Positions 16,277 to 23,873 of a stretch of DNA of 43,010 nucleotides are shown here, one piece after another. How positions within the stretch are numbered: the stretch's first letter is position 1; every line of letters starts with the position of its first letter. Position numbers and translations under genes: made by a program. The stretch comes from Pseudobdellovibrionaceae bacterium (lineage in GTDB: Bacteria; Bdellovibrionota; Bdellovibrionia; Bdellovibrionales; Bdellovibrionaceae): the NCBI GenBank assembly GCA_021731025.1, contig JAKFYD010000030.1, forward strand, positions 1 to 43,010, read 5' to 3'. The notes beneath the pieces were generated by a model. It saw nothing but the letters and a program-made list of their open reading frames with translations. It was not told the origin of the DNA and ran no database searches.

Positions 16277-17851
16277 ATGTCGATGATTAATTGGGATGAG
16301 TTTGAACATATACATGTCATTAAAAAATTGAAGCAGATCTTAAGCACATGGTGGAATATCGACGTGGTATTTACTGATGAGCGCGGTGTGATCAAAGGTT
16401 TTGATGGCGAAAAGAACATTTTTAACAACCCCGCCGTCAGTTACCTTGTCAATAAAGAGACAGGTCAATCGAGTCTTGGCGATGTTGTTTCAAAAACCTT
16501 GGAAGAATTGCGAACTTCGCAAAATCGATATGCCATTCGCAAATGGGATATGGCTGGGTTTGATATTGGCATCTTCCCTATCATGATTGAGAATGATTGT
16601 GTTGGTTGCGTTGTGGGTGTGAGCTTTTTGAAAGATCACGAACAAAATCAACGTATGCAAGAAATTCGCGAACGTCTTGCGAGTTTAGGCGCCTCTTCCG
16701 ACATCATCGAAAAATCCCTAGGAAAAATTAAATTTCTTGATGATCAAGAGCGACAACACTTCTGTGAAATCTGCGATCTCGTTGCTCAAGAAGTTGTGAC
16801 TCTCCATTTGGAGATTTCATCTCGTGAAAGCCGAATTCGTGAACTTAACAAAGAATTAGGCAATCGTTTTAAATACGACAATATGATTGGGAAATCAAAA
16901 CCCATGCAATCTCTGTATGCTCTTTTAGATAAAATCAAAGGTGCAGATACAACAGTGATGGTGCAAGGGGAAAATGGAACTGGTAAAGAGCTCATCGCTC
17001 GCTCGATCCATTATAATTCACATCGTAAGGACAAGCCTTTTGTGATTCAAAACTGTTCAGCTTTCAATGATAATCTCCTTGAGTCTGAACTTTTCGGTCA
17101 CGTAAAAGGTTCTTTCACTGGCGCTATTAAAGATAAAAAAGGTCTTTTTGAAATGGCCGACAAAGGAACTTTCTTCCTGGATGAGATCGGTGATACTTCA
17201 CCTACAATGCAGGTTAAGCTACTTCGCGTTCTTCAGGAAGGCACTTTCACTCCGGTGGGTTCTACGGAAATGAGAAAAGTTGATGTCCGTATCATCGCCG
17301 CTACAAATCGTAACTTAAAAGAGATGGTTGAAGCCGGAACATTCCGTGAAGATCTTTACTATCGTTTAAATGTTATTAATATCCGCGTTCCTCCTATGCG
17401 CGAAAGAAAAGAAGATATCCCTTACTTGGTCGATTATTTCTTGCAAAAATCTTCTGAGAGCCAAGGCCAAAATGGTGCGAAAAAAGTTTTAACTAAGAGA
17501 GCTTTAGAAAAACTTTATGATTATGCTTGGCCAGGTAACGTTCGGGAATTGCAAAATGAAATCGAACGTCTGGTTGTCTTGTCTGGCGAAGAAACAAAAT
17601 TGATGGCGGAACATCTTTCGCCAAAGATTTTAGAAGCTGGCGAAAAGAACAAGGTTCAAGGTTCAAGACTTCAAGGAAAATTGAAGGATGCACTGGAAGA
17701 ACTTGAACGCGATATGATTCGCGAAGGTTTGCGCCGTACAGGCTGGAATAAATCAAAACTGGCCAAAGAATTGGGTATCAGCCGCGCCGGTTTGATCATG
17801 AAAGTCGAAAAATACGGCCTCGACAAACGCAAACTCGCCCGCGCTCAGTAA
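16277..17851 (+). CDS. Sigma-54-dependent transcriptional activator (NtrC family)
   Basis: Enhancer-binding protein that uses ATP to open sigma-54 promoters. Residues 1-190 are a sensor domain that is not a receiver; the fold looks GAF- or PocR-like, with the ligand unknown. The AAA+ core has Walker A GENGTGKE at 231-238, sigma-54 contact loop GSFTGA at 278-283, Walker B GTFFLDEIGD at 297-306, and FREDLYYRLN at 357-366. A Fis-type helix-turn-helix (NKSKLAKELGISRAGLIMKV) ends the protein. The GAFTGA loop has Ala-to-Ser at position 2, a minor variant whose Thr and Gly are intact. The ATG at 16277 is preceded by GAAGGAG. The gene stands alone between a repeat cluster and a strong terminator; a degenerate relative lies downstream at 18797. 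Confidence 0.93.
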   Translation: MSMINWDEFEHIHVIKKLKQILSTWWNIDVVFTDERGVIKGFDGEKNIFNNPAVSYLVNKETGQSSLGDVVSKTLEELRTSQNRYAIRKWDMAGFDIGIFPIMIENDCVGCVVGVSFLKDHEQNQRMQEIRERLASLGASSDIIEKSLGKIKFLDDQERQHFCEICDLVAQEVVTLHLEISSRESRIRELNKELGNRFKYDNMIGKSKPMQSLYALLDKIKGADTTVMVQGENGTGKELIARSIHYNSHRKDKPFVIQNCSAFNDNLLESELFGHVKGSFTGAIKDKKGLFEMADKGTFFLDEIGDTSPTMQVKLLRVLQEGTFTPVGSTEMRKVDVRIIAATNRNLKEMVEAGTFREDLYYRLNVINIRVPPMRERKEDIPYLVDYFLQKSSESQGQNGAKKVLTKRALEKLYDYAWPGNVRELQNEIERLVVLSGEETKLMAEHLSPKILEAGEKNKVQGSRLQGKLKDALEELERDMIREGLRRTGWNKSKLAKELGISRAGLIMKVEKYGLDKRKLARAQ

Positions 17852-17882
17852 TCTCGCAGACCAACACTCAATGCTTCATACA

Positions 17883-17908
17883 AACCCCGGCCACTCCCGG
17901 GGTTTTTT
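17883..17908 (+). terminator. Rho-independent terminator
   Basis: AACCCCGG (17883-17890) pairs perfectly with CCGGGGTT (17897-17904) across a 6-base loop, and the run of six T extends to 17908. It lies 32 bases after the stop of the sigma-54 activator. Confidence 0.88.
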
Positions 17909-18021
17909 ACTTGGCGCGCTACCTGGCTCGGATCCTCACTTCTCGTTCTATAAGCTGACCGCGTATTCACCGAAGTCTGGCATTTGCTCTACCTCCTTCG
18001 AACGCGGGGGGTATCGGTCAC

Positions 18022-18545
18022 ATGCGAAGAACTCGGCAGCAACTGGAATTTTTGACGACACGGTGGTCACATCGCTATTCTCACGGAGGCGAACTGCGAA
18101 AGCTTCGTGCTGGTCGTGGAGCGAGGCCGCTTCTGCGAAAAACCCCAATCCATTTGGTGCTTAAAGCGAACAGGAAATCTTTGCGAGGTGGATTTCGCAC
18201 TTACCGGAGATACTTTCTTATTCAAAAAATCCTCGATAGGTACTCACGGAAATTCTTCGTTAAAGTGGAGCAAGTGAGTATTCAGCATCTGGTTCCAGGC
18301 AGCACTCTGGAAAATCCGTGACCGATACCCCCGCGAGTGGACGGCTGACTTCGCGGGCCACAGAAACTCGACCGAAGCTTTGGAGGCATCGGCCGTTCAC
18401 TCGGATCGTGAAGGGGCGGAAGGCTTACGAGATTGTCAGGAAGTACATTGATCTTAATGAGCACGAAGCTATGGGATGGATTCCTTATCAAGTGAAGAGA
18501 CTTAAAGGACTATCGTCTGCTGAGTGGAATCTGTTGTGGAGTTGA
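18022..18545 (+). pseudogene. Broken RAYT-like transposase
   Basis: The first frame (18022-18321) encodes a recognisable RAYT N-terminus: MRRTRQQLEFLTTRW, a basic segment and PIHLVLKAN. It then loses similarity at the point where the HUH motif should be; only QHLV remains at about 18276-18287. The C-terminal part resumes in a different frame (18318-18545) with WRHRPFTRIVKG and EIVRKYIDLNEHEAMGW, which matches the PFTR and Tyr-helix region of the intact gene at 169-750. At least one frameshift and a deletion of the core are needed. The local GC content is much higher than nearby (38 of 60 bases in the line at 18301), which suggests foreign origin. The surrounding non-coding DNA, 17909-18021 and 18546-18796, shows nothing else I can support. 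Confidence 0.75.
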
Positions 18546-18796
18546 GTGAAGTCCATCCAAGATCGGGCATGTAAGTTTTATCACAATGACTAAATCATTG
18601 CTGGGAATCTTAGAGGAAAAGTGGCTTTTCGAAAGCAAGTCAGCGTCTACAAAGTTGACAGGAATGTTTTTCATCCAGGAATTTCTCCTGCTATTTCCGC
18701 GATTTATCACAACGAATGCTTCGTCTTGAGCTTGCTCAACAAAAATCCCCGTCCTCGGCACAGGCTTTGAATTAGGAGTACGCAAGGGGTGTTCAA

Positions 18797-19699
18797 ATGC
18801 TTAATCAACAATTAGATCGGTCGGCGATTGAAAAGCTTCAAAAGCTGATTAGAAATCGTTTCGGGAAAGAAATCCAACTTCGACAATTGACAGACATTCG
18901 TCTTCAAGACTCTTTGAATGATTATCATCTGATTGGTGAGGATCTTCATGTAGCTTTGAAACAGAATGATCAGTTTCTAGGAACAGTGGTTGTTCCCGAT
19001 GCTTTGGATCTTAAAAAAGAATCTCGACAACAAATGACCCAGATGATTCGCATGGTGATGGAACCAACACTCTATTCATGGTTCTTAGAAAGAAAAGAGA
19101 ACAACTTAAAACAGATCAATAACTTCAGTTTCTCGACAGAGAACCTCAGTGTCTTTGAAGAATTACTGAGAGAAGAAACAGATCTTATTAATGACGAAGA
19201 CGATATCGAATTCTTCAATTCAGATATGGAAGTCGAAAAGGACTTTGAACAGCGAAAAAAAGGTAAGCTCATCTCTCGACTGATTCACTTGACTGGAAAA
19301 ACAGAAACGATCAATCGCAAAGTGGCTTTGCAAATTCATGATATGGCTCATCGCTGGGCTTTTGTCCCGATTCAAGATATTGCGCCCTCATTGGCCAACG
19401 TCGATGATCTTCGTAAATTAGGAGCACTGACTATCTACGCTGCGGATATCGAAAAGTTAGATCCAAAGATACAAGCTATTCTTGTCGCTTATCTGAACGA
19501 AGATAATAACGATGACGAGCCATTGATCATTTCGACTTCGATAAAAACGAATTTTGATTTGCAAGTTGACGAGTCTTTAGTCTTGGACTTGAAAGAGCAA
19601 ATCTTAATTAATAGCTTCGAAGTTGATCAGGCTCCTCTAAGTTACAATAACTTAAAAGAAGTGCTCGAGATGTTCTTCTTTAAGCCATCGTTATCTTGA
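18797..19699 (+). CDS. Degenerate sigma-54 activator-like protein lacking ATP-binding motifs
   Basis: 300-residue soluble protein. Residues about 155-295 follow the layout of an NtrC-type AAA+ domain: LIHLTGKTET (157-172 region) in place of Walker A, LQIHDMAHRWAFVPIQ matching IH-x-S-R-PF, LGALTIYAADIEKLDPKIQAILVAYL in place of GTLFLDEIGELPxxLQ, EPLIISTS in place of VRIIAATN, and INSFEVDQAPLSYNNLKEVLEMFF in place of the INVIRVPPMRERKEDI segment. The phosphate-loop glycines, the Walker B Asp-Glu, the GAFTGA loop and the DNA-binding domain are all missing. This suggests a non-catalytic relative that may act as a partner or decoy for an active bEBP such as that at 16277. The acidic patch around 126-146 (EETDLINDEDDIEFFNSD) is distinctive. 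Database confirmation is needed; the alignment is by eye. Confidence 0.7.
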   Translation: MLNQQLDRSAIEKLQKLIRNRFGKEIQLRQLTDIRLQDSLNDYHLIGEDLHVALKQNDQFLGTVVVPDALDLKKESRQQMTQMIRMVMEPTLYSWFLERKENNLKQINNFSFSTENLSVFEELLREETDLINDEDDIEFFNSDMEVEKDFEQRKKGKLISRLIHLTGKTETINRKVALQIHDMAHRWAFVPIQDIAPSLANVDDLRKLGALTIYAADIEKLDPKIQAILVAYLNEDNNDDEPLIISTSIKTNFDLQVDESLVLDLKEQILINSFEVDQAPLSYNNLKEVLEMFFFKPSLS

Positions 19700-19730
19700 T
19701 TTTTAAATGTGAATTTGTCATTCTGACTTT

Positions 19731-20750
19731 ATGCCCGCAGATGAATTGCAAATTCATGCCTTTTTAAAAAAGCATTTTTCTTCCGAAGATTTTAAAATCT
19801 TTGCCTTGGCGGGCGATGCCTCGTCCCGTCGGTATTACCGAATTGTCATGGGACAAAAGTCTTGGGTGCTCATGAGCTGGGAAAGTTTTGTTCCCGAAGA
19901 CTATCCCTTTTTAAGTGTCAGGAATCATTTCGATGATTGCGGAGTCCGAGTTCCTTCGGTTGAAGCCATGGATGAAAACTTAGGTCTGCTTTTGTTGGAA
20001 GACCTTGGGGATCTGACCTTAGAACGAAAGTTTTGGGAAAATCAAAGTCAGATTAATTCATTGATTTTTTATCGTATGGCGATCGACGAAATGATCAAGA
20101 TTCACTACCACGCCACTGAAAAAAAATCCTCCTGCACAGCCTTTAAAATTAAGTTCGATACCGAAAAGTTTCTTTGGGAAATGAATTACGGTAAAGACAA
20201 TCTGCTGACCGGTGTTCTTAAATTAAAAATGCCCGAAAAGTTGCAAACCGAAATCCAAAAGATTTTCTTAAGCATTTGCCAAAGGCTCGATCAGCAGCCC
20301 AAACGAATTGCCCATCGGGATTATCATTCGCGCAACTTGATGATCAAATGGGATGAAATGAGTGTCATCGATTTTCAAGATGCTCGCTTGGGTCCAATTC
20401 AATATGATTTGGTCAGTCTACTGAAAGACTCCTATGTGGATCTCAATCAAGAAATGACTGACATTCTCTTGCACGATTACATCGATCGAATGCAGGAGCG
20501 GACAAAAACAAAATATTCGATCGAAGAATTCAATGTGATTTACGAGCTGCAAAGTGTCCAACGCTGTTTCAAGGCCTGCGGTAGTTTTGCCAGCTTCTTT
20601 CACCAGCGCGACGATCGTCGTTACCTTAAATATCTATCAGGAACTTTGAACCGAGTGATGAAAAGTCTTGAGCATTTTCCCGAATACCAAAGTTTTTCTA
20701 GTCTTCTCACGGATTCAGGTGCTCTCGAGAAAAAGTACGAACTATTATGA
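19731..20750 (+). CDS. amgK: N-acetylmuramate/N-acetylglucosamine 1-kinase (AmgK-like)
   Basis: Anomeric sugar kinase of the aminoglycoside-phosphotransferase fold that makes MurNAc-1-phosphate (or GlcNAc-1-phosphate) for direct reuse in UDP-sugar synthesis, bypassing fosfomycin-sensitive MurA. The catalytic loop is AHRDYHSRNLMI with H195, D197 and N202; the metal-binding segment is IDFQDARLGPIQYDL with D214, which matches AmgK closely. Length 339 is normal. The ATG has no good Shine-Dalgarno but the alignable N-terminus begins here. It overlaps the next gene, a MurU-like nucleotidyltransferase, by 4 bases, as in known AmgK-MurU pairs. A general choline/aminoglycoside kinase is less likely given this partner. 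Confidence 0.88.
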   Translation: MPADELQIHAFLKKHFSSEDFKIFALAGDASSRRYYRIVMGQKSWVLMSWESFVPEDYPFLSVRNHFDDCGVRVPSVEAMDENLGLLLLEDLGDLTLERKFWENQSQINSLIFYRMAIDEMIKIHYHATEKKSSCTAFKIKFDTEKFLWEMNYGKDNLLTGVLKLKMPEKLQTEIQKIFLSICQRLDQQPKRIAHRDYHSRNLMIKWDEMSVIDFQDARLGPIQYDLVSLLKDSYVDLNQEMTDILLHDYIDRMQERTKTKYSIEEFNVIYELQSVQRCFKACGSFASFFHQRDDRRYLKYLSGTLNRVMKSLEHFPEYQSFSSLLTDSGALEKKYELL

Positions 20751-21712
20751 AAGCCATGCTTCTTGCCGCTGGCGAAGGAACACGTTTTCGACCTCACACT
20801 TTAAAAGTTCCAAAACCCGCTCTCCCCTTTTTGAATGTTCCCTTGGGATTTTATTCCGTAGCGACACTTCAAGAGCTAGGAATTAAAGATTTTGTTATCA
20901 ACACCTTTCACCTCCCGGAAAAAATCGTTAGCGGCTTTGAAACTTTAAGACCGGGTTTGAAATCTTTGAACTTTTCCCTTGAAGAAAATTTGCTCGGCAG
21001 CGGAGGAGGGCTGTGGCAAGCCCGAGATCACTTTTCCCTGGAAAAAGATTTTGTTTTAATGAATGCCGATGAAATTATTCTCCCTCGCAAAGAAGATGAG
21101 ATCCGAAAAGCCTTGGAAAAACACCGCAGAGAAGAAGCACTTTCTACTCTTGTCGTTATGGATCATCCCGAAGTGGGCACAAAATTCGGCGGGGTCTGGG
21201 TCAACAATCGTGAGCAAGTCATCGGCTTTGGTAAAACTCGCCCTGCTGAAGCGGTTCATGGATATCACTTTATTGGTCTTCAATTCTTGTCAAAGAATAT
21301 TTTTTCTTATCTTCCCGAAGGAGGGTCTAATATTTTGTTGAATGGAGTTCTTGAAGGAATTCAAGCTCAGGAAAAAGTTCAGGTGCATAAAATTGACTGT
21401 GATTGGTTCGAAACCGGAAACTTGAGTGATTATTTGAAAGCTACTGAAACCTGCTTGCGGCTGCTCCAAAAAAAATCATCACCCTTTTTAAGTTCCGTGC
21501 TGAAGCAATTCGCTCCGCACAGCCAATTGAAAAGTAATTCACAGGGTCTGTTCTTAATTGATTCATCAGCGCAAGCCGACCTGGGGCAGTTGCATGGTTT
21601 TGCCGTTGTTGGCGCAAAGGCCAAAATCCACTCCCACTGTAAAATTGAAAATTCGATTCTTTCCGAAAATACATTGGTCTCGACAGATATCACTAACGAA
21701 TTGATTTTGTAA
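20747..21712 (+). CDS. murU: MurNAc-1-phosphate uridylyltransferase-like protein (MurU-like)
   Basis: Nucleotidyltransferase with the N-terminal signature LAAGEGTRFRPHTLKVPKP (residues 6-24) and a MNADEII metal motif further on. Together with AmgK it would convert MurNAc to UDP-MurNAc. At 321 residues it is about 100 longer than Pseudomonas MurU (about 220 residues); the extra C-terminus (after about residue 230) ends in hexapeptide-like repeats (VVGAKAKIHSHCKIENSIL) resembling the left-handed helix of GDP-mannose or GlmU-type enzymes. A GlcNAc-1-phosphate or mannose-1-phosphate specificity is therefore possible. It overlaps amgK by 4 bases and is convergent with anmK, sharing 20 bases at the 3' ends. 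Confidence 0.75.
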   Translation: MKAMLLAAGEGTRFRPHTLKVPKPALPFLNVPLGFYSVATLQELGIKDFVINTFHLPEKIVSGFETLRPGLKSLNFSLEENLLGSGGGLWQARDHFSLEKDFVLMNADEIILPRKEDEIRKALEKHRREEALSTLVVMDHPEVGTKFGGVWVNNREQVIGFGKTRPAEAVHGYHFIGLQFLSKNIFSYLPEGGSNILLNGVLEGIQAQEKVQVHKIDCDWFETGNLSDYLKATETCLRLLQKKSSPFLSSVLKQFAPHSQLKSNSQGLFLIDSSAQADLGQLHGFAVVGAKAKIHSHCKIENSILSENTLVSTDITNELIL

Positions 21713-22820
21713 TTTTACCCAATAAGGCAGGAGCTTTAGCCCCCGTTGTCTTTGGATAATTCGAAGGAATTTCCCAAAAGCGGTAAGCAGCCAGTAAAGC
21801 AAAGGCTGCGCCTTCGATGCTCGAAACCGGCCAACCTAAATCCAGTGTTGTTTGGATTTTTATATTGGGAAGTTGCGCTTGAATTCGCTTCAGTAAAAAC
21901 AAATTGTGAGCTCCACCGCCACAAAAAATAATGGCTTCGGGCAGTGGTTTAGCGTAACGCTTGTAAGCTTCAGCGATTGTTGTCGCCGTCAGTTCGGTCA
22001 GTGTGCACAAGGCATCTTCAAGATCTAAATTCACCAGATTCGGCTTAAACTGATTCAAGAATGATTCACCAAATTCTTCGCGGCCACAGCTTTTTGGTGG
22101 CGCTTGCTTAAAGTAAGTGTGATTTAACATTTGTCGAAGCAAAGGCTCTTGAATTTTTCCTTTGGAAGCTCTTTCCCCGCTGTGATCATAAGCAGTTTCT
22201 CCATGAGTGCGGGATTGGATGTACAAGTCCAAGAGCATATTTGCCGGCCCAGTATCAAAAGAAAGAAGAACCCCTTTTTTACTGATAAGGCTGAGATTGC
22301 TGATGCCACCTAAATTATGAATGGCAACACGAGATTTGGTTTTTAAATTTCCCGCAAGAATTTTTTCGTGAAAGAGAGTAGCAATCGGAGCGCCCTGCCC
22401 ACCAAGACTCAAATCTGCAGATCGAAAATCACTGATGACTGTTTTCCCACTGACTGTGGATAAATAGGAGGATTCCCCAATTTGCAAAGTAGCCCGAGGA
22501 GCCTCGTGATAAACAGTTTGCCCATGAAGACCAATCAACTTCGCTTTTTTGAAAGCGGGTGGAAGCTTTTTATAACATTCGGCATAGAAGCGGCCGAGAT
22601 CATGATGAAGGCGTGCTAAATCTTTAACTTGAAGTTCATGCCGAGCAGCTCGGGCCAATTGCGATTTCATTTCTGCGGGGAATGAAAAATTCTTTTCTGC
22701 ATGAAACTTAGCTTTGGGTTTTTGTTTCGAAGACAAAGGTTTATGAATTTCAGTAAGTACGAAATCAATTCCGTCCAGTGAAGTTCCATTCATGATGCCG
22801 ATTACAAGTTGTTTGCGCAT
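21693..22820 (-). CDS. anmK: Anhydro-N-acetylmuramic acid kinase (AnmK)
   Basis: Cytosolic kinase that opens the anhydro ring of anhMurNAc from turned-over murein and yields MurNAc-6-phosphate. The phosphate-binding start GIMNGTSLDGIDF is at residues 8-20; GLHGQTVYH and SDFRSADLSLGGQGAPIA follow, and FDTGPANMLLD and ICGGGAHN are in the family positions. Length 375 fits. The start has GTAGGG upstream and lies 15 bases after the stop of the exported protein gene 22836-23873, so it may be part of that minus-strand run. It is convergent with murU and overlaps it by 20 bases. No MurQ etherase gene is visible in the window, so the further fate of MurNAc-6-phosphate is not shown. Confidence 0.93.
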   Translation of the reverse strand: MRKQLVIGIMNGTSLDGIDFVLTEIHKPLSSKQKPKAKFHAEKNFSFPAEMKSQLARAARHELQVKDLARLHHDLGRFYAECYKKLPPAFKKAKLIGLHGQTVYHEAPRATLQIGESSYLSTVSGKTVISDFRSADLSLGGQGAPIATLFHEKILAGNLKTKSRVAIHNLGGISNLSLISKKGVLLSFDTGPANMLLDLYIQSRTHGETAYDHSGERASKGKIQEPLLRQMLNHTYFKQAPPKSCGREEFGESFLNQFKPNLVNLDLEDALCTLTELTATTIAEAYKRYAKPLPEAIIFCGGGAHNLFLLKRIQAQLPNIKIQTTLDLGWPVSSIEGAAFALLAAYRFWEIPSNYPKTTGAKAPALLGKITKSIR

Positions 22821-22835
22821 TCCCTACCCGATGAA

Positions 22836-23873
22836 CTACTTTTGAAAATTCGTTGCCGTATTTTCGATAAAGCTGTTTTGCTTTTCCTTAAGTTTATATC
22901 GTCGAGTCATCATTTGGAAGATCGAATCTGCCGCAACTCCAATGGGATCACCATTAAAATTTTTCGTAAGGCCAGCAACATTGATTGAGGCCGGATCACG
23001 AGGAACTCGACCAGTGCCAGAATAAGTTGGACTTGAGTCTGTGTTGTAATTGCTACTTGCTGCAGAAGCCGACGCTGAACCGCCGCCTTCTTCATAACCC
23101 ATGGCTGCGGTGTGAGCTCCTAATCTTTTGGCAGCTTCTTTTTCCAGTTTACCAGCAGTAGCCATCGCCGATTTAATTAAATCAGGAGAAATTCCTGCAG
23201 CAGCCATAGCTTGAGGGCTCGAAAGATCGGAAGCGCTGTATTCCTTACCATTAATTTTCACCGGGCTTTTTCCGTCAATTCCCAATTTTTTTGCTTCTGC
23301 AATACCTTGCTTCACTTTATTAACATCAATTAAATCTCTTAATGCGGGATTGGCTAAGGGATCGGCGCCTACGTTCTCACCGATATTTCCCCATCCGCTT
23401 GAATTGTAAGACGCGGTACTTCCTGCAGTTCCTGATGCTCCACCCGAGCTCATGAAATTTGTAGCTGATTGTTGAAGAGCCATTGCACCCATCGCAAAAT
23501 TCATTACGGCTAAGCCATATAAAGGCGCCGAGACGCAGGGAGGAGCAGCACTGCAAGCATTAGCAGCTTGCAAATTAAAATAACCCATTGTCATCATTCC
23601 TGCGCCAACAACTCCCGACACAATTCCTGAGACCATATTCATGGATTGTGATTTCTTAGCAGCATTATTGATCGAAGGAGCAGGGCTTGGGCTGCTTGTT
23701 GGCTTAGCAATAGTTCCACTTTGCACGGGTGTAGCTTGAGTGGACTTATTGATTTGCACCGCCGTTGCTGACGGAGCTTCTGCCGATGTGCTCGAAGATT
23801 TTTGCGCGAATGCACTTTGTGAAAAAGAAAGAACAACACAAAGTACATAAACTTGTGACTGTTTATATTTCAT
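22836..23873 (-). CDS. Exported low-complexity protein, unknown function
   Basis: 345 residues with a signal peptide (cleavage after QSAFA, near residue 23). A Ser/Thr/Pro/Ala-rich stretch to about 70 is followed by a possible hydrophobic hairpin (MNMVSGIVSGVVGAGMMTMGYFN... and LYGLAVMNFAMGAMALQ) flanking a short C-x5-C segment (NACSAAPPCVS), then a soluble helical C-terminus. No enzyme motif is visible. It abuts the stop of the upstream gene with no gap, so the two are probably coupled. I do not recognise a family; the gene set 22836-27673 suggests an envelope or surface-structure role. Confidence 0.8.
   Translation of the reverse strand: MKYKQSQVYVLCVVLSFSQSAFAQKSSSTSAEAPSATAVQINKSTQATPVQSGTIAKPTSSPSPAPSINNAAKKSQSMNMVSGIVSGVVGAGMMTMGYFNLQAANACSAAPPCVSAPLYGLAVMNFAMGAMALQQSATNFMSSGGASGTAGSTASYNSSGWGNIGENVGADPLANPALRDLIDVNKVKQGIAEAKKLGIDGKSPVKINGKEYSASDLSSPQAMAAAGISPDLIKSAMATAGKLEKEAAKRLGAHTAAMGYEEGGGSASASAASSNYNTDSSPTYSGTGRVPRDPASINVAGLTKNFNGDPIGVAADSIFQMMTRRYKLKEKQNSFIENTATNFQK

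Noticed and set aside
18510-18785. Minus-strand 91-codon frame in the gap
   Set aside because: No ribosome site, partly over the pseudogene, no recognisable motif.
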